Below the pieces are notes generated by a model. It was not told where the DNA came from, searched no databases, and saw only the letters and a list, made by a program, of their open reading frames with translations. From Neorhizobium galegae (lineage in GTDB: Bacteria; Pseudomonadota; Alphaproteobacteria; Rhizobiales; Rhizobiaceae): DNA of 64,000 bases. The stretch spans positions 1 to 64,000 of the forward strand of contig NZ_JAGIPH010000002.1 in NCBI RefSeq assembly GCF_017877135.1, given 5' to 3'. The position numbers were made by a program, and so were the translations under genes. This document shows, piece after piece, positions 9,321 to 21,566 of the stretch. Every line of letters starts with the position of its first letter. The stretch's first letter is position 1.

Positions 9321-9827
9321 ATGACCCGCGTCCGCATCAAGACCAAGCCGAAGCGCACCTTTCAGATGCGGGTCGCAGGGCTTGGATTCCGCAATGACCA
9401 TGTGCTCGTCCACCGCGCCACCCACGAAAAATTCTGGACCTTTCCGGGCGGCGGCGCGGAAATCGGCGAGACGTCCGAGGAAACGCTGAAGCGCGAAATG
9501 GTCGAGGAACTGGGTGTCCACGTCACTGTCGATCGCATGCTGTGGATCGTCGAGAACTTCTTTCACTATGAAGGCCGCGATTGGCACGAGCTTGGCATCT
9601 ATTACCGGATGAGCGTACCGGAAAGCTTTCCCTTCGCGCCGGACGGCATCGTGCACCGCATCCGCGATGGCGATAACGATCTGGAATTCAAATGGGTGGA
9701 GGCGACGGCAAGCGCCCTGAAGGCGCTTGATATCCCGCCCTATTTCATCGCCGACGAGATCGAAAATCTGCCGGAGGCGCCGCGACATCTCATCTGGGAC
9801 GACCGCAATCTCGACGCAAAATCCTGA
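9321..9827 (+). CDS. NUDIX hydrolase
   Basis: The 168-residue protein contains a complete Nudix box, GGAEIGE…REMVEELGV (G-x5-E-x7-REUxEExGU), which binds the divalent metal that hydrolyses a nucleoside diphosphate linked to X. The substrate is not readable from sequence. The ATG at 9321 directly follows the ruvB stop (TAG at 9314), so it belongs to the ruv transcript and precedes ybgC. Confidence 0.92.
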   Translation: MTRVRIKTKPKRTFQMRVAGLGFRNDHVLVHRATHEKFWTFPGGGAEIGETSEETLKREMVEELGVHVTVDRMLWIVENFFHYEGRDWHELGIYYRMSVPESFPFAPDGIVHRIRDGDNDLEFKWVEATASALKALDIPPYFIADEIENLPEAPRHLIWDDRNLDAKS

Positions 9828-9913
9828 TTGTCCGCGGTCCGTGCGCACTGGCCATCAGCCGGAACTGCCGCTAGAACGGCCGCGACCAACTGGATGTCGA
9901 TGGGAATGTTTTG

Positions 9914-10357
9914 ATGGACCAGATAAGTGTTTGCCTTGCCGGGGAACTGATCGAGGGCGCCCATCGCCTCGTTCAGCGGGTCTATTACGAGGACACGGAT
10001 TTTTCCGGCCTTGTGTATCACGCCCGCTATCTGCATTTCCTTGAGCGCGGCCGCACCGATTACCTGCGCTGCCTCGGCTGCGAGCAGAGTGCACTGCTGT
10101 CGGTCGATGACGAAGGGCTGGTGTTCGTGGTTCACCGCATGGAGATCGATTTCAAGGCACCGGCGCGCATGGATGATGTCCTCGTCATCCACACCCGCAC
10201 GGAAAAGGCGGGTGGCGCCAAGATGGTGCTGGTGCAGGAGATCCGCCGCGGCGACACGCTTCTCATTGCTGCGCGCGTGATCATCGCCGTCATCAATCGC
10301 GTGGGTCGTCCAAGACGCCTGCCGGACAGTCTAGCCGAGGCCTTCCGCCCGGCGTGA
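9914..10357 (+). CDS. ybgC: Tol-Pal-associated acyl-CoA thioesterase YbgC
   Basis: This hot-dog-fold thioesterase of 147 residues carries the signature YYEDTDFSGLVYHARYLHFLERGR-type region with its catalytic Asp. YbgC hydrolyses short or medium acyl-CoA and sits by tolQ in most proteobacteria. ATG at 9914 is used; a TTG lies immediately before it. About 230 bp separate it from tolQ. Confidence 0.93.
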   Translation: MDQISVCLAGELIEGAHRLVQRVYYEDTDFSGLVYHARYLHFLERGRTDYLRCLGCEQSALLSVDDEGLVFVVHRMEIDFKAPARMDDVLVIHTRTEKAGGAKMVLVQEIRRGDTLLIAARVIIAVINRVGRPRRLPDSLAEAFRPA

Positions 10358-10586
10358 CGCGATCATCTTCCCGCCACTGTAACACATTCTTAACGATAAT
10401 ATTGTCTTACTGGCGCTCATGGAATTGTGCGCTGCACGCCTTCGTTTAACCAAAATTGAAGGCGAGAAGGCCTCAGATACCTCAAGGTAAACGGGCATTT
10501 CAGCGCTTGCGCGCATTCAAATACTGCGCTTGCGAACCGGCTCGTTGTTGACGTGCCGGGCGATTGGATTCGGGGATAGTGGATAG

Positions 10587-11306
10587 ATGGAACACGCGGA
10601 TTTGGCTGCGGCCGCAGGCTCGGTAAGCCTCCTGTCGCTCTTCATGCAGGCCGGTCTGATCGTCAAGCTGGTCATGCTTGGCCTTATGGGTGCCTCGGTC
10701 TGGACCTGGGCAATCGTCATCGACAAATATATGAGCTTCACCAAGGCCAAGCGCCAGTTCGACCAGTTCGAACAGGTGTTCTGGTCGGGCCAGTCGCTGG
10801 AAGAGCTGTACCGCACGCTGGCGGAACGCCAGAACACCGGTCTTGCCGCCATCTTCGTGGCAGCGATGCGCGAGTGGAAGAAGAGTTTCGAGCGGGGTGC
10901 CCGCTCGCCGATCGGCCTTCAGATGCGCATCGACCGCGCCATGGACGTGACGATTGCCCGTGAGGGCGAGGTGTTTGAGGCGCGCCTCGGTTCGCTTGCC
11001 ACCATCGGCTCTGCCGGTCCCTTCATCGGTCTTTTCGGCACCGTGGTCGGTATCATGACCTCGTTCCAGGCCATTGCTGGGTCGAAATCGACCAATCTAG
11101 CCGTCGTTGCCCCCGGTATCGCCGAAGCGCTGCTGGCAACGGCCATCGGTCTCGTCGCCGCTATCCCAGCCGTCATGGCCTATAACAAGTTCATGGGCGA
11201 TGCCGGCAAGCTGTCGGCGCGCATGGAAGGCTTCGCCGACGAATTTTCCGCCATTCTTTCGCGCCAGATCGATGAGAAACTGCAGCCGCGTCAGGCTGCA
11301 CAGTAA
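10587..11306 (+). CDS. tolQ: Tol-Pal system inner membrane protein TolQ
   Basis: TolQ forms, with TolR, the proton channel that energises TolA during cell constriction. The 239-residue protein has a first membrane helix around 15-42, a long cytoplasmic loop, and two further helices (LGSLATIGSAGPFIGLFGTVVGI and ALLATAIGLVAAIPAVMAYN) with the conserved small-residue faces of the ExbB/TolQ/MotA family. The 10358-10586 gap ahead of it is AT-richer than its surroundings and probably holds the operon promoter. tolR follows after 24 bp. Confidence 0.96.
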   Translation: MEHADLAAAAGSVSLLSLFMQAGLIVKLVMLGLMGASVWTWAIVIDKYMSFTKAKRQFDQFEQVFWSGQSLEELYRTLAERQNTGLAAIFVAAMREWKKSFERGARSPIGLQMRIDRAMDVTIAREGEVFEARLGSLATIGSAGPFIGLFGTVVGIMTSFQAIAGSKSTNLAVVAPGIAEALLATAIGLVAAIPAVMAYNKFMGDAGKLSARMEGFADEFSAILSRQIDEKLQPRQAAQ

Positions 11307-11330
11307 GCGTGACGCGCAGGAGTAGATGAT

Positions 11331-11795
11331 ATGGGTATGTCGGCAGGCGGAGGCAAAGGCTCAGGCGGTGGTCGCGGCGGCCGTCGTCGTGGCGGTCGCG
11401 GTCGCGGCGGTGCCATCAGCGAAATCAACGTAACGCCGCTCGTCGACGTCATGCTCGTGCTGCTCATCATCTTCATGGTGGCGGCTCCGATGATGACGGT
11501 CGGCGTGCCGATCGATCTGCCGCAGACGCAGGCGAAGGCGATGAATTCCGATACGCAGCCGATCACCATCTCGGTCAATCCGGCCGGTGAGATCTATCTG
11601 CAGGAAAGCGCCATTCCGCTTGAGGAAGTGGTGCCGAAGCTCGAGGCGATTGCCACGACCGGTTATAACGAGCGGATTTATGTGCGTGGCGATACGGCCG
11701 CGGCCTATGGCGTGGTCATGAAGGTCATGGCGCGCATTTCTGCAGCAGGTTTCAAGAACATCGGTCTTGTGACGCTGCAGGAACAGGAGAAGTGA
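11331..11795 (+). CDS. tolR: Tol-Pal system protein TolR
   Basis: This 154-residue ExbD/TolR-family protein has a Gly/Arg-rich cytoplasmic N-terminus, a single membrane helix with the proton-carrying Asp (NVTPLVDVMLVLLIIFMV) and a periplasmic domain. It partners TolQ in the motor. tolA begins ten bases after its stop. Confidence 0.96.
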   Translation: MGMSAGGGKGSGGGRGGRRRGGRGRGGAISEINVTPLVDVMLVLLIIFMVAAPMMTVGVPIDLPQTQAKAMNSDTQPITISVNPAGEIYLQESAIPLEEVVPKLEAIATTGYNERIYVRGDTAAAYGVVMKVMARISAAGFKNIGLVTLQEQEK

Positions 11796-11805
11796 TCGTT
11801 TTTCG

Positions 11806-12933
11806 ATGAAGACGAGCCTTGGTACATCGCTGGTTCTGCACACGCTGGTTTTGACCTGGGCGCTCTTTTCGCTGAGCGCGCCGGCGGCGTTGAACGTTGC
11901 CGATGTGGAAGCGCTGCCTGTCGATATCGTGCCGGTGGAATCGATCACCCAGATCCAGCAGGGTGACAAGAAGGCGCCTCTGGCCGAAAAGGCAGCGCCG
12001 ACGCCGACGAAACGGCCCGACATCGTCGAGCATGCCGAAAACGCCGGCGACAACGATGTCGACCTGAAGAACCCGCCGACGCCGGTGAAGAAACCCGTCC
12101 AGACGGAAACCGCCGCCGCGCCCGAAAAGGCCGAAAAGCCGCTGCCGAAGCCGACGCCCGAGACCAACAAGGTCAAGGATGTCGTGCCGGAGGAAACCGC
12201 GCCGAAACCGCAGGAAGTAGCCGCTCTGCCGCAACCCAAGCCGGAGCCGACGCCGCCGACGCCTGAACCGACGCCCAAGCCCGATGCCAAGCCTGCTGAA
12301 CAGCAGGCCGAAGAGATCCCGCTGCCGGACAGCGTGCCGGTGCCTGCCGCGCGCCCGCGTCCGGAACTGCCCAAGCCCGCCGAAGCCAAGCCGGAAGAGA
12401 AGCCGGAGCCGAAGAAGACCGAAACGGCCAAGGCTGCTGAAAAGACGCCGGACAAGAAGGTGGCGGACAAGAAGCAGGAAACGGCCAAGTCCGCGTCGTC
12501 CAAGCAGAGCGATTTCAATGCCGACGAGATTGCCTCGCTGCTCAACAAGCAGGATGCGGCAGGCGGAGGCGCCAAGCGCTCGGCCCAGCCGGCAGCACTC
12601 GGCGGCAAGAAGACCACAAGCGGCTCCTCGCTCAGCCAGAGCGAAATGGATGCCTTGAAGGGGCAGATCCAGAACAACTGGTCGGTGATTGCCGGGATCG
12701 AGGGCGCTCAGGGCATGGTGATCACCGTGACCATGAAGCTTGACGAGTCCGGCGCCATTATCGGCCGACCGCAAGTCAGTACCACTGGCGGATCGGAGAG
12801 CGCCCGTCGCATGCTGGAGGGCAGCGCGCTTCGCGCCGTCATGCGCTCCTCGCCGTTCAAGAACCTTCCCGCCGACAAATACGACTCCTGGAGCGAAGTT
12901 GTCGTCAACTTCGATCCAAGCGAACTGCTTTGA
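11806..12933 (+). CDS. tolA: Tol-Pal system protein TolA
   Basis: TolA spans the periplasm, linking the TolQR motor to TolB/Pal. The 375-residue protein has an N-terminal membrane anchor (residues ~5-25), a long Pro/Lys/Glu/Ala-rich extended region (~45-230), and a C-terminal TonB/TolA-like domain (~270-375, containing [20 protein letters not shown]). The central segment is proline-rich, as usual in alphaproteobacteria. It lies between tolR (10 bp) and tolB (14 bp). Confidence 0.93.
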   Translation: MKTSLGTSLVLHTLVLTWALFSLSAPAALNVADVEALPVDIVPVESITQIQQGDKKAPLAEKAAPTPTKRPDIVEHAENAGDNDVDLKNPPTPVKKPVQTETAAAPEKAEKPLPKPTPETNKVKDVVPEETAPKPQEVAALPQPKPEPTPPTPEPTPKPDAKPAEQQAEEIPLPDSVPVPAARPRPELPKPAEAKPEEKPEPKKTETAKAAEKTPDKKVADKKQETAKSASSKQSDFNADEIASLLNKQDAAGGGAKRSAQPAALGGKKTTSGSSLSQSEMDALKGQIQNNWSVIAGIEGAQGMVITVTMKLDESGAIIGRPQVSTTGGSESARRMLEGSALRAVMRSSPFKNLPADKYDSWSEVVVNFDPSELL

Positions 12934-12947
12934 AAGGCTATGTTATC

Positions 12948-14255
12948 ATGATGAAACGGACTTTCATCCGTGTGCTTGTTGCATTGGCCGGGATGACCGT
13001 GATGTTCACGGCCCCGGCACAGGCCCGCGTTGAAATCAATATCAACCGGGGCAATGTCGAGCCGCTGCCGATTGCGGTCACCGACTTTCTCTCCGGCAAC
13101 GAACTGGGGCCGCAGATCTCCGCGGTGATCGCCGCAGACTTGCAGCGGTCCGGACTGTTTGCTCCGGTCAATCGCAGCGCGTTCATCGAAAAGATCACCG
13201 ATCCCAACAAGGCTCCGCGCTTTGACGACTGGAAGGTCATCAATGCGCAAGCCCTGGTGACGGGTCGCGTCACGCGCGAAAACGACGGCCGCCTGCGCGC
13301 CGAGTTTCGCCTGTGGGACACCTATGCCGGTTCGCAGATGACTGGCCAGCAGTTCTTTACGCAGCCGGAAAACTGGCGCCGCGTCGCCCATATCATCGCC
13401 GATGCGATCTACAAGCAGATCACCGGTGAAGACGGTTATTTCGATACCCGTGTCGTCTTCGTCTCGGAGAACGGTCCGAAGAATGCCCGTCAGCGTCAGC
13501 TGGCGATCATGGATCAGGACGGCTTCAACGTGCGCATGCTGACCAACGCCAAGGACATCGTGCTGACGCCGCGCTTCTCGCCGAACCGCCAGGAAGTCAC
13601 CTACATGTCGTTCGAGGGCCAGCAGCCGCGCGTCTATCTGCTGCAGCTGGAAACCGGACAGCGTGAAGTGGTCGGCAATTTCCCCGGCATGACGTTTGCG
13701 CCGCGCTTTTCGCCGGATGGCCAGAAGGTCATCATGAGCCTGCAGCAGGACGGCAATGCCAACATCTATACGATGGACCTGCGGTCGCGCACAACGACCC
13801 GGCTCACCAACACGGCCGCCATCGACACGTCGCCCTCCTATTCGCCGGATGGTGCCCGCATCGTGTTCGAAAGTGATCGCGGCGGCCGCCAGCAGCTTTA
13901 CGTCATGAACACCGACGGTTCGGGCCAGACCCGCATCTCCTTCGGCGACGGGTCCTATTCGACGCCGGTCTGGTCGCCGCGCGGCGATCTCATCGCCTTC
14001 ACCAAGCAGTCGGGCGGCAAGTTCTCGATCGGCGTGATGAAGCCGGATGGTTCGGGCGAACGCATCCTGACGACGGGCTTCCACAATGAGGGTCCCACCT
14101 GGGCGCCGAATGGCCGCGTGCTGATGTTCTTCCGGCAGGCTGCCGGCGCCGGCGGTCCGCAACTCTATTCGATCGATCTGACCGGCTATAACGAACAGCT
14201 GGTCAAGACCCCGAGCTACGGCTCCGACCCGGCCTGGTCTCCGCTGCTCGAATAG
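12948..14255 (+). CDS. tolB: Tol-Pal system beta-propeller protein TolB
   Basis: TolB is a periplasmic protein of 435 residues that shuttles between Pal and TolA. It has a signal peptide ending PAQA, an N-terminal alpha/beta domain and six WD40-like PD40 blades (repeated [50 protein letters not shown]). ATG at 12948 is chosen because it gives a normal signal peptide; a TTG at 12930 overlapping the tolA stop is in frame. A terminator follows at 14267. Confidence 0.96.
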   Translation: MMKRTFIRVLVALAGMTVMFTAPAQARVEININRGNVEPLPIAVTDFLSGNELGPQISAVIAADLQRSGLFAPVNRSAFIEKITDPNKAPRFDDWKVINAQALVTGRVTRENDGRLRAEFRLWDTYAGSQMTGQQFFTQPENWRRVAHIIADAIYKQITGEDGYFDTRVVFVSENGPKNARQRQLAIMDQDGFNVRMLTNAKDIVLTPRFSPNRQEVTYMSFEGQQPRVYLLQLETGQREVVGNFPGMTFAPRFSPDGQKVIMSLQQDGNANIYTMDLRSRTTTRLTNTAAIDTSPSYSPDGARIVFESDRGGRQQLYVMNTDGSGQTRISFGDGSYSTPVWSPRGDLIAFTKQSGGKFSIGVMKPDGSGERILTTGFHNEGPTWAPNGRVLMFFRQAAGAGGPQLYSIDLTGYNEQLVKTPSYGSDPAWSPLLE

Positions 14256-14266
14256 CGCCTCTTGAT

Positions 14267-14297
14267 GGCCGTGCATCGAAAGATGCACGGCCTTTCT
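14267..14297 (+). terminator. Rho-independent terminator after tolB
   Basis: A perfect 10-bp stem (GGCCGTGCAT / ATGCACGGCC) with a 6-base loop is followed by TTTCT. It would partly separate tolQRAB from pal, which therefore probably has its own promoter in 14300-14480. Confidence 0.8.
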
Positions 14298-14508
14298 GAC
14301 TGAACGCCCTCAAGGTCAGCCGAGCGGGGCGTGACGGGTCCAGTCGACCGGACCTTATGGCCTCCTGCCACGGTGTCGCCGCAATCGGCTGAAATTGCGA
14401 AGAAATGTAGTTTGGTAGCGGATCGTTAACCATAATTGTTGAACTAGGGTTAACCAGAAACGGTTACGGTCTGGCAACGCTGAAATCTTGATCAAGGAGA
14501 GACCGGCC

Positions 14509-15048
14509 ATGAGCCGCACGATTACCCCGGCGATGAGCCGCATGCAGAGCCTCGCACGCAACCCCGCTGTCATCGCGCTGACGCTGGCGCTGGCACTGGC
14601 CGGTTGCGCCAACAAGAAGAACATGCCCAACAGCGCCGGTGATCTGGGCCTCGGTGCCGGTGGTGCCGGTGCCGCAACGCCGGGCTCCAGCCAGGACTTC
14701 ACGGTCAATGTCGGCGACCGCATCTTCTTCGACACCGATTCCACCTCGATCCGCGCCGATGCGCAGCAGACGCTTGACCGCCAGGCGCAGTGGCTGTCGC
14801 GCTATCCGCGCTACGCCATCACCATCGAAGGCCATGCTGACGAACGCGGCACGCGCGAATACAACCTTGCGCTCGGCGCCCGCCGTGCTGCAGCCACCCG
14901 CGATTACCTCGCCTCGCGCGGCGTACCGGCCAACCGCATGAAGACCATCTCCTACGGCAAGGAGCGCCCGGTCGCCGTCTGCGACGACATCTCGTGCTGG
15001 TCGCAGAACCGCCGCGCCGTTACCGTTCTCGGCGGCGCCGGCTCCTGA
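14509..15048 (+). CDS. pal: Peptidoglycan-associated lipoprotein Pal
   Basis: Pal is an outer-membrane lipoprotein of 179 residues. The lipobox LAGC follows a hydrophobic signal (VIALTLALALAGC). The OmpA-like peptidoglycan-binding domain is complete (FFDTDSTSIRADAQQTLDRQ, GHADERGTREYNLALGARRA). ATG 14509 sits behind AGGAGAG. It completes the Tol-Pal set and ends before a strong terminator. Confidence 0.97.
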   Translation: MSRTITPAMSRMQSLARNPAVIALTLALALAGCANKKNMPNSAGDLGLGAGGAGAATPGSSQDFTVNVGDRIFFDTDSTSIRADAQQTLDRQAQWLSRYPRYAITIEGHADERGTREYNLALGARRAAATRDYLASRGVPANRMKTISYGKERPVAVCDDISCWSQNRRAVTVLGGAGS

Positions 15049-15070
15049 TCGGACGCTCAGGCAACTAAAG

Positions 15071-15100
15071 AGGGCGGTCATTGGGCCGCCCTTTTCTTTT
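15071..15100 (+). terminator. Rho-independent terminator after pal
   Basis: AGGGCGG (15071-15077) pairs with CCGCCCT (15086-15092), and a T-rich tract follows. Confidence 0.85.
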
Positions 15101-15231
15101 CTTGCCTTCGTTCATAGTTTGGCCGAACTTGCGTTCTCTTTTAAGGTTAACGCGATTGCTTTTTGCCGACATTTGGAAAACTCTGCTGGCGCCTTGAAGG
15201 GCACAGCTTAAGATAAAGCAGGACGAACGAT

Positions 15232-16242
15232 ATGAAGAAACTTGTCTTGGCAGCGATGCTGGGGCTTGCGGCAACGAGCGGGCAGGCTGGCGCCTTTTCC
15301 TTGTCCGAACTGGTTCCCGGTTCGGCGAGATCGGCGCCGTCGCCACGTCAGGCGGCAGAACGGCCGGTCATCCTGGCCCAGAGCAGCGGTGATGCCGTGC
15401 GCATCCAGCAGCTGGAGGAAGTCGTGCGCCAGTTGAACGGCCGCGTCGAGGAAATGAGCTTCCAGTTGCTGCAGATGCAGGAACAGATGCGCAAGACGCA
15501 GGCCGATAATGAATTCCGTTTCCAGGAGCTTGAAAAAAGCTCCGGCGGAGCTGCCCCGGCAACTCCCTCTGTCGCTGCCGCGCCGGCAGCCGGCTCAAAA
15601 AAAAACGATGAAATTGGCCGATTGATCGATCCGGGCGCGTCGTCCTCCCCGGCTGGCGCGTCTGATCTGCCCGGCTCCGTTGCATCGAACAAAACGACGG
15701 CTCCGGCCGAAACCACGCTCGGCTCCATCGAGATGGACAAGAATGGTGCGCCCGTGCGGGCCACGGCCAACAATACCGGACGCAATTCTTCGGCTCTGCC
15801 GGGCGTCGATCTCGGCTCGAAGCCTGCAACGCCGGATTCGACGAAGACGGCGTCGCTGGGCAACGAAAGCGATGCCTATCGGGCCGCTTATAACCATGTG
15901 CTTTCGGGCGACTATCCGCTCGCTGAAACCGAATTCAACGCCTATCTGCAGGCCTATCCGAGCAGCGCGCGCGCGGCGGATGCCAATTTCTGGCTGGGCG
16001 AAGCGCAGTTCTCGCAGGGCAAGTACAACGAATCGGCCAAAACCTTTCTCAACGCGCACCAGGCCTATGGCACCTCCACCAAGGCACCGGAAATGCTGCT
16101 GAAGCTCGGCATGTCGCTTGCCGCCCTGGATAACCGCGAAACCGCCTGCGCGACGCTTCGCGAAGTGCCCAAGCGTTACCCCAATGCCGCCCGCGCCGTG
16201 CTGGGCAAGGTGACGAGCGAGCAGAAGCGCCTGGGCTGCTGA
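15232..16242 (+). CDS. cpoB: Cell division coordinator CpoB (YbgF), tol-pal system protein
   Basis: This 336-residue periplasmic protein has a signal peptide (MKKLVLAAMLGLAATSGQAGA), a coiled coil at ~55-105 (IQQLEEVVRQLNGRVEEMSF), a low-complexity Ala/Ser/Thr linker, and C-terminal TPR repeats (~215-330: YPLAETEFNAYLQAYP, FWLGEAQFSQGKYNESAKTF). CpoB links Tol-Pal constriction with peptidoglycan synthesis. The tilS GTG start follows two bases after its stop. Confidence 0.94.
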   Translation: MKKLVLAAMLGLAATSGQAGAFSLSELVPGSARSAPSPRQAAERPVILAQSSGDAVRIQQLEEVVRQLNGRVEEMSFQLLQMQEQMRKTQADNEFRFQELEKSSGGAAPATPSVAAAPAAGSKKNDEIGRLIDPGASSSPAGASDLPGSVASNKTTAPAETTLGSIEMDKNGAPVRATANNTGRNSSALPGVDLGSKPATPDSTKTASLGNESDAYRAAYNHVLSGDYPLAETEFNAYLQAYPSSARAADANFWLGEAQFSQGKYNESAKTFLNAHQAYGTSTKAPEMLLKLGMSLAALDNRETACATLREVPKRYPNAARAVLGKVTSEQKRLGC

Positions 16243-16244
16243 CA

Positions 16245-17666
16245 GTGGCGGCATCCGCCACCGCACATCCCACCCTCGTATCGCCCGAAGCGGCGATTGC
16301 CACCTTTCTGACGCGCCTTGAAAAACCCGCCCGCCTGCTGGTCGCCATTTCCGGCGGAAGCGACTCGACCGGCCTGCTGGTCGCGCTGCGCGAGGTTATC
16401 CTCAAAGCCTATCCGTCCGGCTCCATCGAACTTCTGGCCGTGACGGTCGATCATGCGCTGCGACCCAATTCCGCCGATGAAGCGCTCTGCGTCGCCAAAC
16501 TCTGCCGCCAGCTTGTGATTCCCCATGTGATCCGCCGCTGGGACGGCGAAAAACCCGCAACCGGGCTCTCCGCTGCCGCGCGCGCCGCCCGTTACCGCCT
16601 GCTGTGCGACACGGCAGATGAATTCGGTGCAACGGCGATCCTCACCGGCCACACGCGGGACGATCAGATCGAGACGCTCGTCATGCGCGGCGCCCGCCTG
16701 CACGGCAAGCACGACTCTCTGGCGGATGCCGCCGCATGCGACACGTCGGAACCGTCGGCCGAATACCTGTTCAACCCCGGCCTTGCCGGGATGGCAAGTG
16801 CAGTCCTTGTCGAGGGACGGCACTGGCTTCTCAGACCCTTTCTGGATGTTCAGCGCGCCGATATCCGCCAGATGCTCCAGGCATCGGCCATCGGCTGGAT
16901 CGATGATCCGTCGAATGTCGATCCGCGCTTCGAGCGCGCCCGCACGCGGCAGCGGCTGGCTGATGGAGGAGGGGATGGGCAAGCGCTGCTGCAATCCGCC
17001 ACGCGAATCGGCGCCGAGAGGGCACGCCTCGGGGCGGAAGTCGCCGATCTGTTTGCCCGCCACCTGACGATCGAGGGATCTGTTCTCGCCCGCCTTCAGG
17101 CGCCGGCGCTGGACGCGGAACCGGCGGTGCTGCTGTGCGCGCTTTCAAATCTCACCGCCGTTCTCGGCGGACGGGCGCATGGGCCAGGGCGCGACAGCCT
17201 GAGACGCATCGCAGCCTTTGTCGGGGAAGGGGGGGCGGGTCGGCTGACGGCGGGTCGTGTCCTGTTCCAGCGGCACAGGCAGGCCCTTTTCATGACCCGC
17301 GAAAGCCGGGACCTGCCGCACGTGGCCGTGGTACATGGGCCGGAAATTCTCTGGGACGGTCGCTTTCGCATTCGAACATCCGCAGCGTGCGGCGTGGACG
17401 TGGGGCCCGGTGCGCCGGATCAGATGGCAGCGCAGGCGCGGTTTGCCGATGCCCCGCCGGCCATTGCGCTTGCAGCTTATCGCAGCCTGCCGCAACTGGA
17501 GCGGACGTTTCAGGGGGCTGACGCGGTGTTGATCAAGCCTGTCCTGCAGCCTTTCGACGCGTTCCTGCCGGCCTTTGACGTGGATATTGCCAATTCTTTG
17601 GCCATCGCGATGGGATTACGTGTATTTGCGCCATTACCATTTAACGTTTTCGACCGTAAAAGGTGA
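16245..17666 (+). CDS. tilS: tRNA(Ile)-lysidine synthetase TilS
   Basis: TilS modifies C34 of the minor tRNA-Ile(CAU) to lysidine, switching its decoding from AUG to AUA. The 473-residue protein has the N-type ATP pyrophosphatase P-loop SGGSDS (36-41), the DHALRPNSADEA segment, and the LTGHTRDDQIET motif. It starts with GTG two bases after cpoB, so it is co-transcribed. The C-terminal part is more diverged, as is usual for this family. Confidence 0.94.
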   Translation: MAASATAHPTLVSPEAAIATFLTRLEKPARLLVAISGGSDSTGLLVALREVILKAYPSGSIELLAVTVDHALRPNSADEALCVAKLCRQLVIPHVIRRWDGEKPATGLSAAARAARYRLLCDTADEFGATAILTGHTRDDQIETLVMRGARLHGKHDSLADAAACDTSEPSAEYLFNPGLAGMASAVLVEGRHWLLRPFLDVQRADIRQMLQASAIGWIDDPSNVDPRFERARTRQRLADGGGDGQALLQSATRIGAERARLGAEVADLFARHLTIEGSVLARLQAPALDAEPAVLLCALSNLTAVLGGRAHGPGRDSLRRIAAFVGEGGAGRLTAGRVLFQRHRQALFMTRESRDLPHVAVVHGPEILWDGRFRIRTSAACGVDVGPGAPDQMAAQARFADAPPAIALAAYRSLPQLERTFQGADAVLIKPVLQPFDAFLPAFDVDIANSLAIAMGLRVFAPLPFNVFDRKR

Positions 17667-17768
17667 TCGGCGGGTCGTGTTGCCTTGGCAAGGCCCCGCG
17701 GCAATCCTATGTTAAGCGACAAGTAAGGCGGCTGCCGATGAGCGAGCCGTCATTGTCCGGGGAGTTCG

Positions 17769-19706
<1,938 letters not shown>

Positions 19707-19760
19707 AACGTCGCGCTGACCGTGGCCGAAATGAAAGGCTGCGCTATCTCTGTCGCATCA

Positions 19761-19792
19761 AGACCGTCCGGGCCTGCCCGGGCGGTCTTTCA
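19761..19792 (+). terminator. Rho-independent terminator after ftsH
   Basis: The 12-bp arms 19761-19772 and 19777-19788 pair with one G-U across a CCTG loop. A short T run with CATC follows. Confidence 0.8.
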
Positions 19793-19982
19793 TCATCTGC
19801 CCTGCCGTATGCTTTACGCTTCGGTAACGGGATGTAATGGATTTTGACGGTAATTTAGGTGCCTGCCGGCACAAGGTATGGCATGAGCCAGCAGGAATGC
19901 GGTCCCGCCCTCACGATGAGGCGGGCATCTACCCCGAGACTGAAAGGCGCAAGGCAAACTGCGCCAGCCCCAAGGAGCACGC

Positions 19983-21335
19983 ATGACACGCCGCTATTTT
20001 GGCACTGACGGTATTCGCGGACAGTCGAATGTTTTTCCGATGACGCCGGATCTTGCCATGCGGGTGGGCATCGCGGTCGGCACCATCTTCCGGCGTGGCA
20101 ATCATCGCCATCGGGTGGTGATCGGCAAGGACACCCGCCTTTCGGGCTACATGCTGGAAAACGCGCTGGTGGCAGGCTTCACGGCCGCCGGTCTTGACGT
20201 CTTTCTGCTCGGGCCGATCCCGACGCCGGCCGTTGCCATGCTGACGCGCTCACTGCGCGCCGATATCGGTGTGATGATTTCGGCCTCGCACAATCCCTTT
20301 GCCGATAACGGCATCAAGCTCTTCGGTCCGGATGGCTACAAGCTGTCGGACGAGCTGGAGCAGGAGATCGAGGAGCTTCTCGACAAGGATCTCTATTCGC
20401 AGCTGGCTAAGCCCGACGAGATCGGCCGCGCCAAGCGCGTGGATGGCGACATCTATCGCTATATCGAATTCGTCAAGCGCACGCTGCCGCGCGATGTCAC
20501 GCTGGCCGGCTTGCGGATTGCCATCGACTGCGCAAACGGTGCTGCCTACAAGGTTGCCCCCACGGCACTATGGGAGCTGGGCGCCGATGTGGTGACGATC
20601 GGCAACACGCCGAACGGCACCAATATCAACCTCGACTGCGGGTCCACCAGCCCGGACGCGCTGCGCAAGAAGGTGCATGAAGTGCGCGCCGATATCGGCA
20701 TTGCGCTGGACGGCGATGCCGACCGCGTCATCATCGTCGACGAGCGCGGCGAGATCATCGATGGCGACCAGCTGATGGCCGTCATTGCCGAAAGCTGGGC
20801 CGATGACGAAAAACTGCGCGGCGGCGGGATCGTCGCCACCATCATGTCCAATCTCGGCCTTGAGCGGTTCCTCGGCAACAAGGGCCTCACGCTGGCCCGC
20901 ACCAAGGTTGGTGACCGCTACGTGGTCGAGCATATGCGCCACCATGATTTCAACGTCGGCGGCGAACAGTCCGGCCATATCGTGCTGTCGGATTTCGGCA
21001 CCACGGGGGATGGTCTTGTGGCCGCCCTTCAGGTGCTTGCCCGCGTCAAGCGGCTTGGCCAGCCGGTGAGCGAAGTCTGCCGCCGTTTCGAGCCGGTGCC
21101 GCAGCTTCTGCGCAATGTCCGCTTTGCCGGCGGCAAGCCGCTGGAGGATATCATCGTGCGCCAGGCCATCGACAGCGCCCAGGCCGAACTCGGTGGCCGC
21201 GGCCGTCTGGTGATTCGCCCCTCCGGCACGGAGCCGCTGATTCGCGTCATGGCCGAAGGCGATGACCGCGGCCAGATCGAGCGCATCGTCGGCGACCTCG
21301 TCGGCGTGATTTCCAATGTGCGCAGCGCCGCCTGA
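19983..21335 (+). CDS. glmM: Phosphoglucosamine mutase GlmM
   Basis: GlmM converts glucosamine-6-phosphate to glucosamine-1-phosphate on the way to UDP-GlcNAc. The 450-residue protein has the phosphoserine loop ISASHNPF with Ser102, the metal loop DGDADR (~240), the sugar-binding GGEQSGH and the phosphate-binding [21 protein letters not shown] precedes the ATG. The adjacent order ftsH-glmM is common in Rhizobiales. Confidence 0.97.
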   Translation: MTRRYFGTDGIRGQSNVFPMTPDLAMRVGIAVGTIFRRGNHRHRVVIGKDTRLSGYMLENALVAGFTAAGLDVFLLGPIPTPAVAMLTRSLRADIGVMISASHNPFADNGIKLFGPDGYKLSDELEQEIEELLDKDLYSQLAKPDEIGRAKRVDGDIYRYIEFVKRTLPRDVTLAGLRIAIDCANGAAYKVAPTALWELGADVVTIGNTPNGTNINLDCGSTSPDALRKKVHEVRADIGIALDGDADRVIIVDERGEIIDGDQLMAVIAESWADDEKLRGGGIVATIMSNLGLERFLGNKGLTLARTKVGDRYVVEHMRHHDFNVGGEQSGHIVLSDFGTTGDGLVAALQVLARVKRLGQPVSEVCRRFEPVPQLLRNVRFAGGKPLEDIIVRQAIDSAQAELGGRGRLVIRPSGTEPLIRVMAEGDDRGQIERIVGDLVGVISNVRSAA

Positions 21336-21360
21336 GCCTGTCTAACTGCTCTACCCGAGG

Positions 21361-21389
21361 CCCGCAGGAGCTTCTTCTGCGGGTTTTTT
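21361..21389 (+). terminator. Rho-independent terminator after glmM
   Basis: CCCGCAG (21361-21367) pairs with CTGCGGG (21377-21383), followed by six T. Confidence 0.88.
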
Positions 21390-21566
21390 CATGCGCTGAC
21401 GGATTCGGATTAACGATCAGTAAATGCCGAAAGGCTTTATTTTACAAATATTTATATTCTGTTAGGCTTAATTGCTCCTTTACCTTTTTGGTTAATGATC
21501 GCTCCAGATTTGAAGAACGACGCCATCTTGCGCGCGTGACGATTTTGGAATGCGGAGCCTGATTCC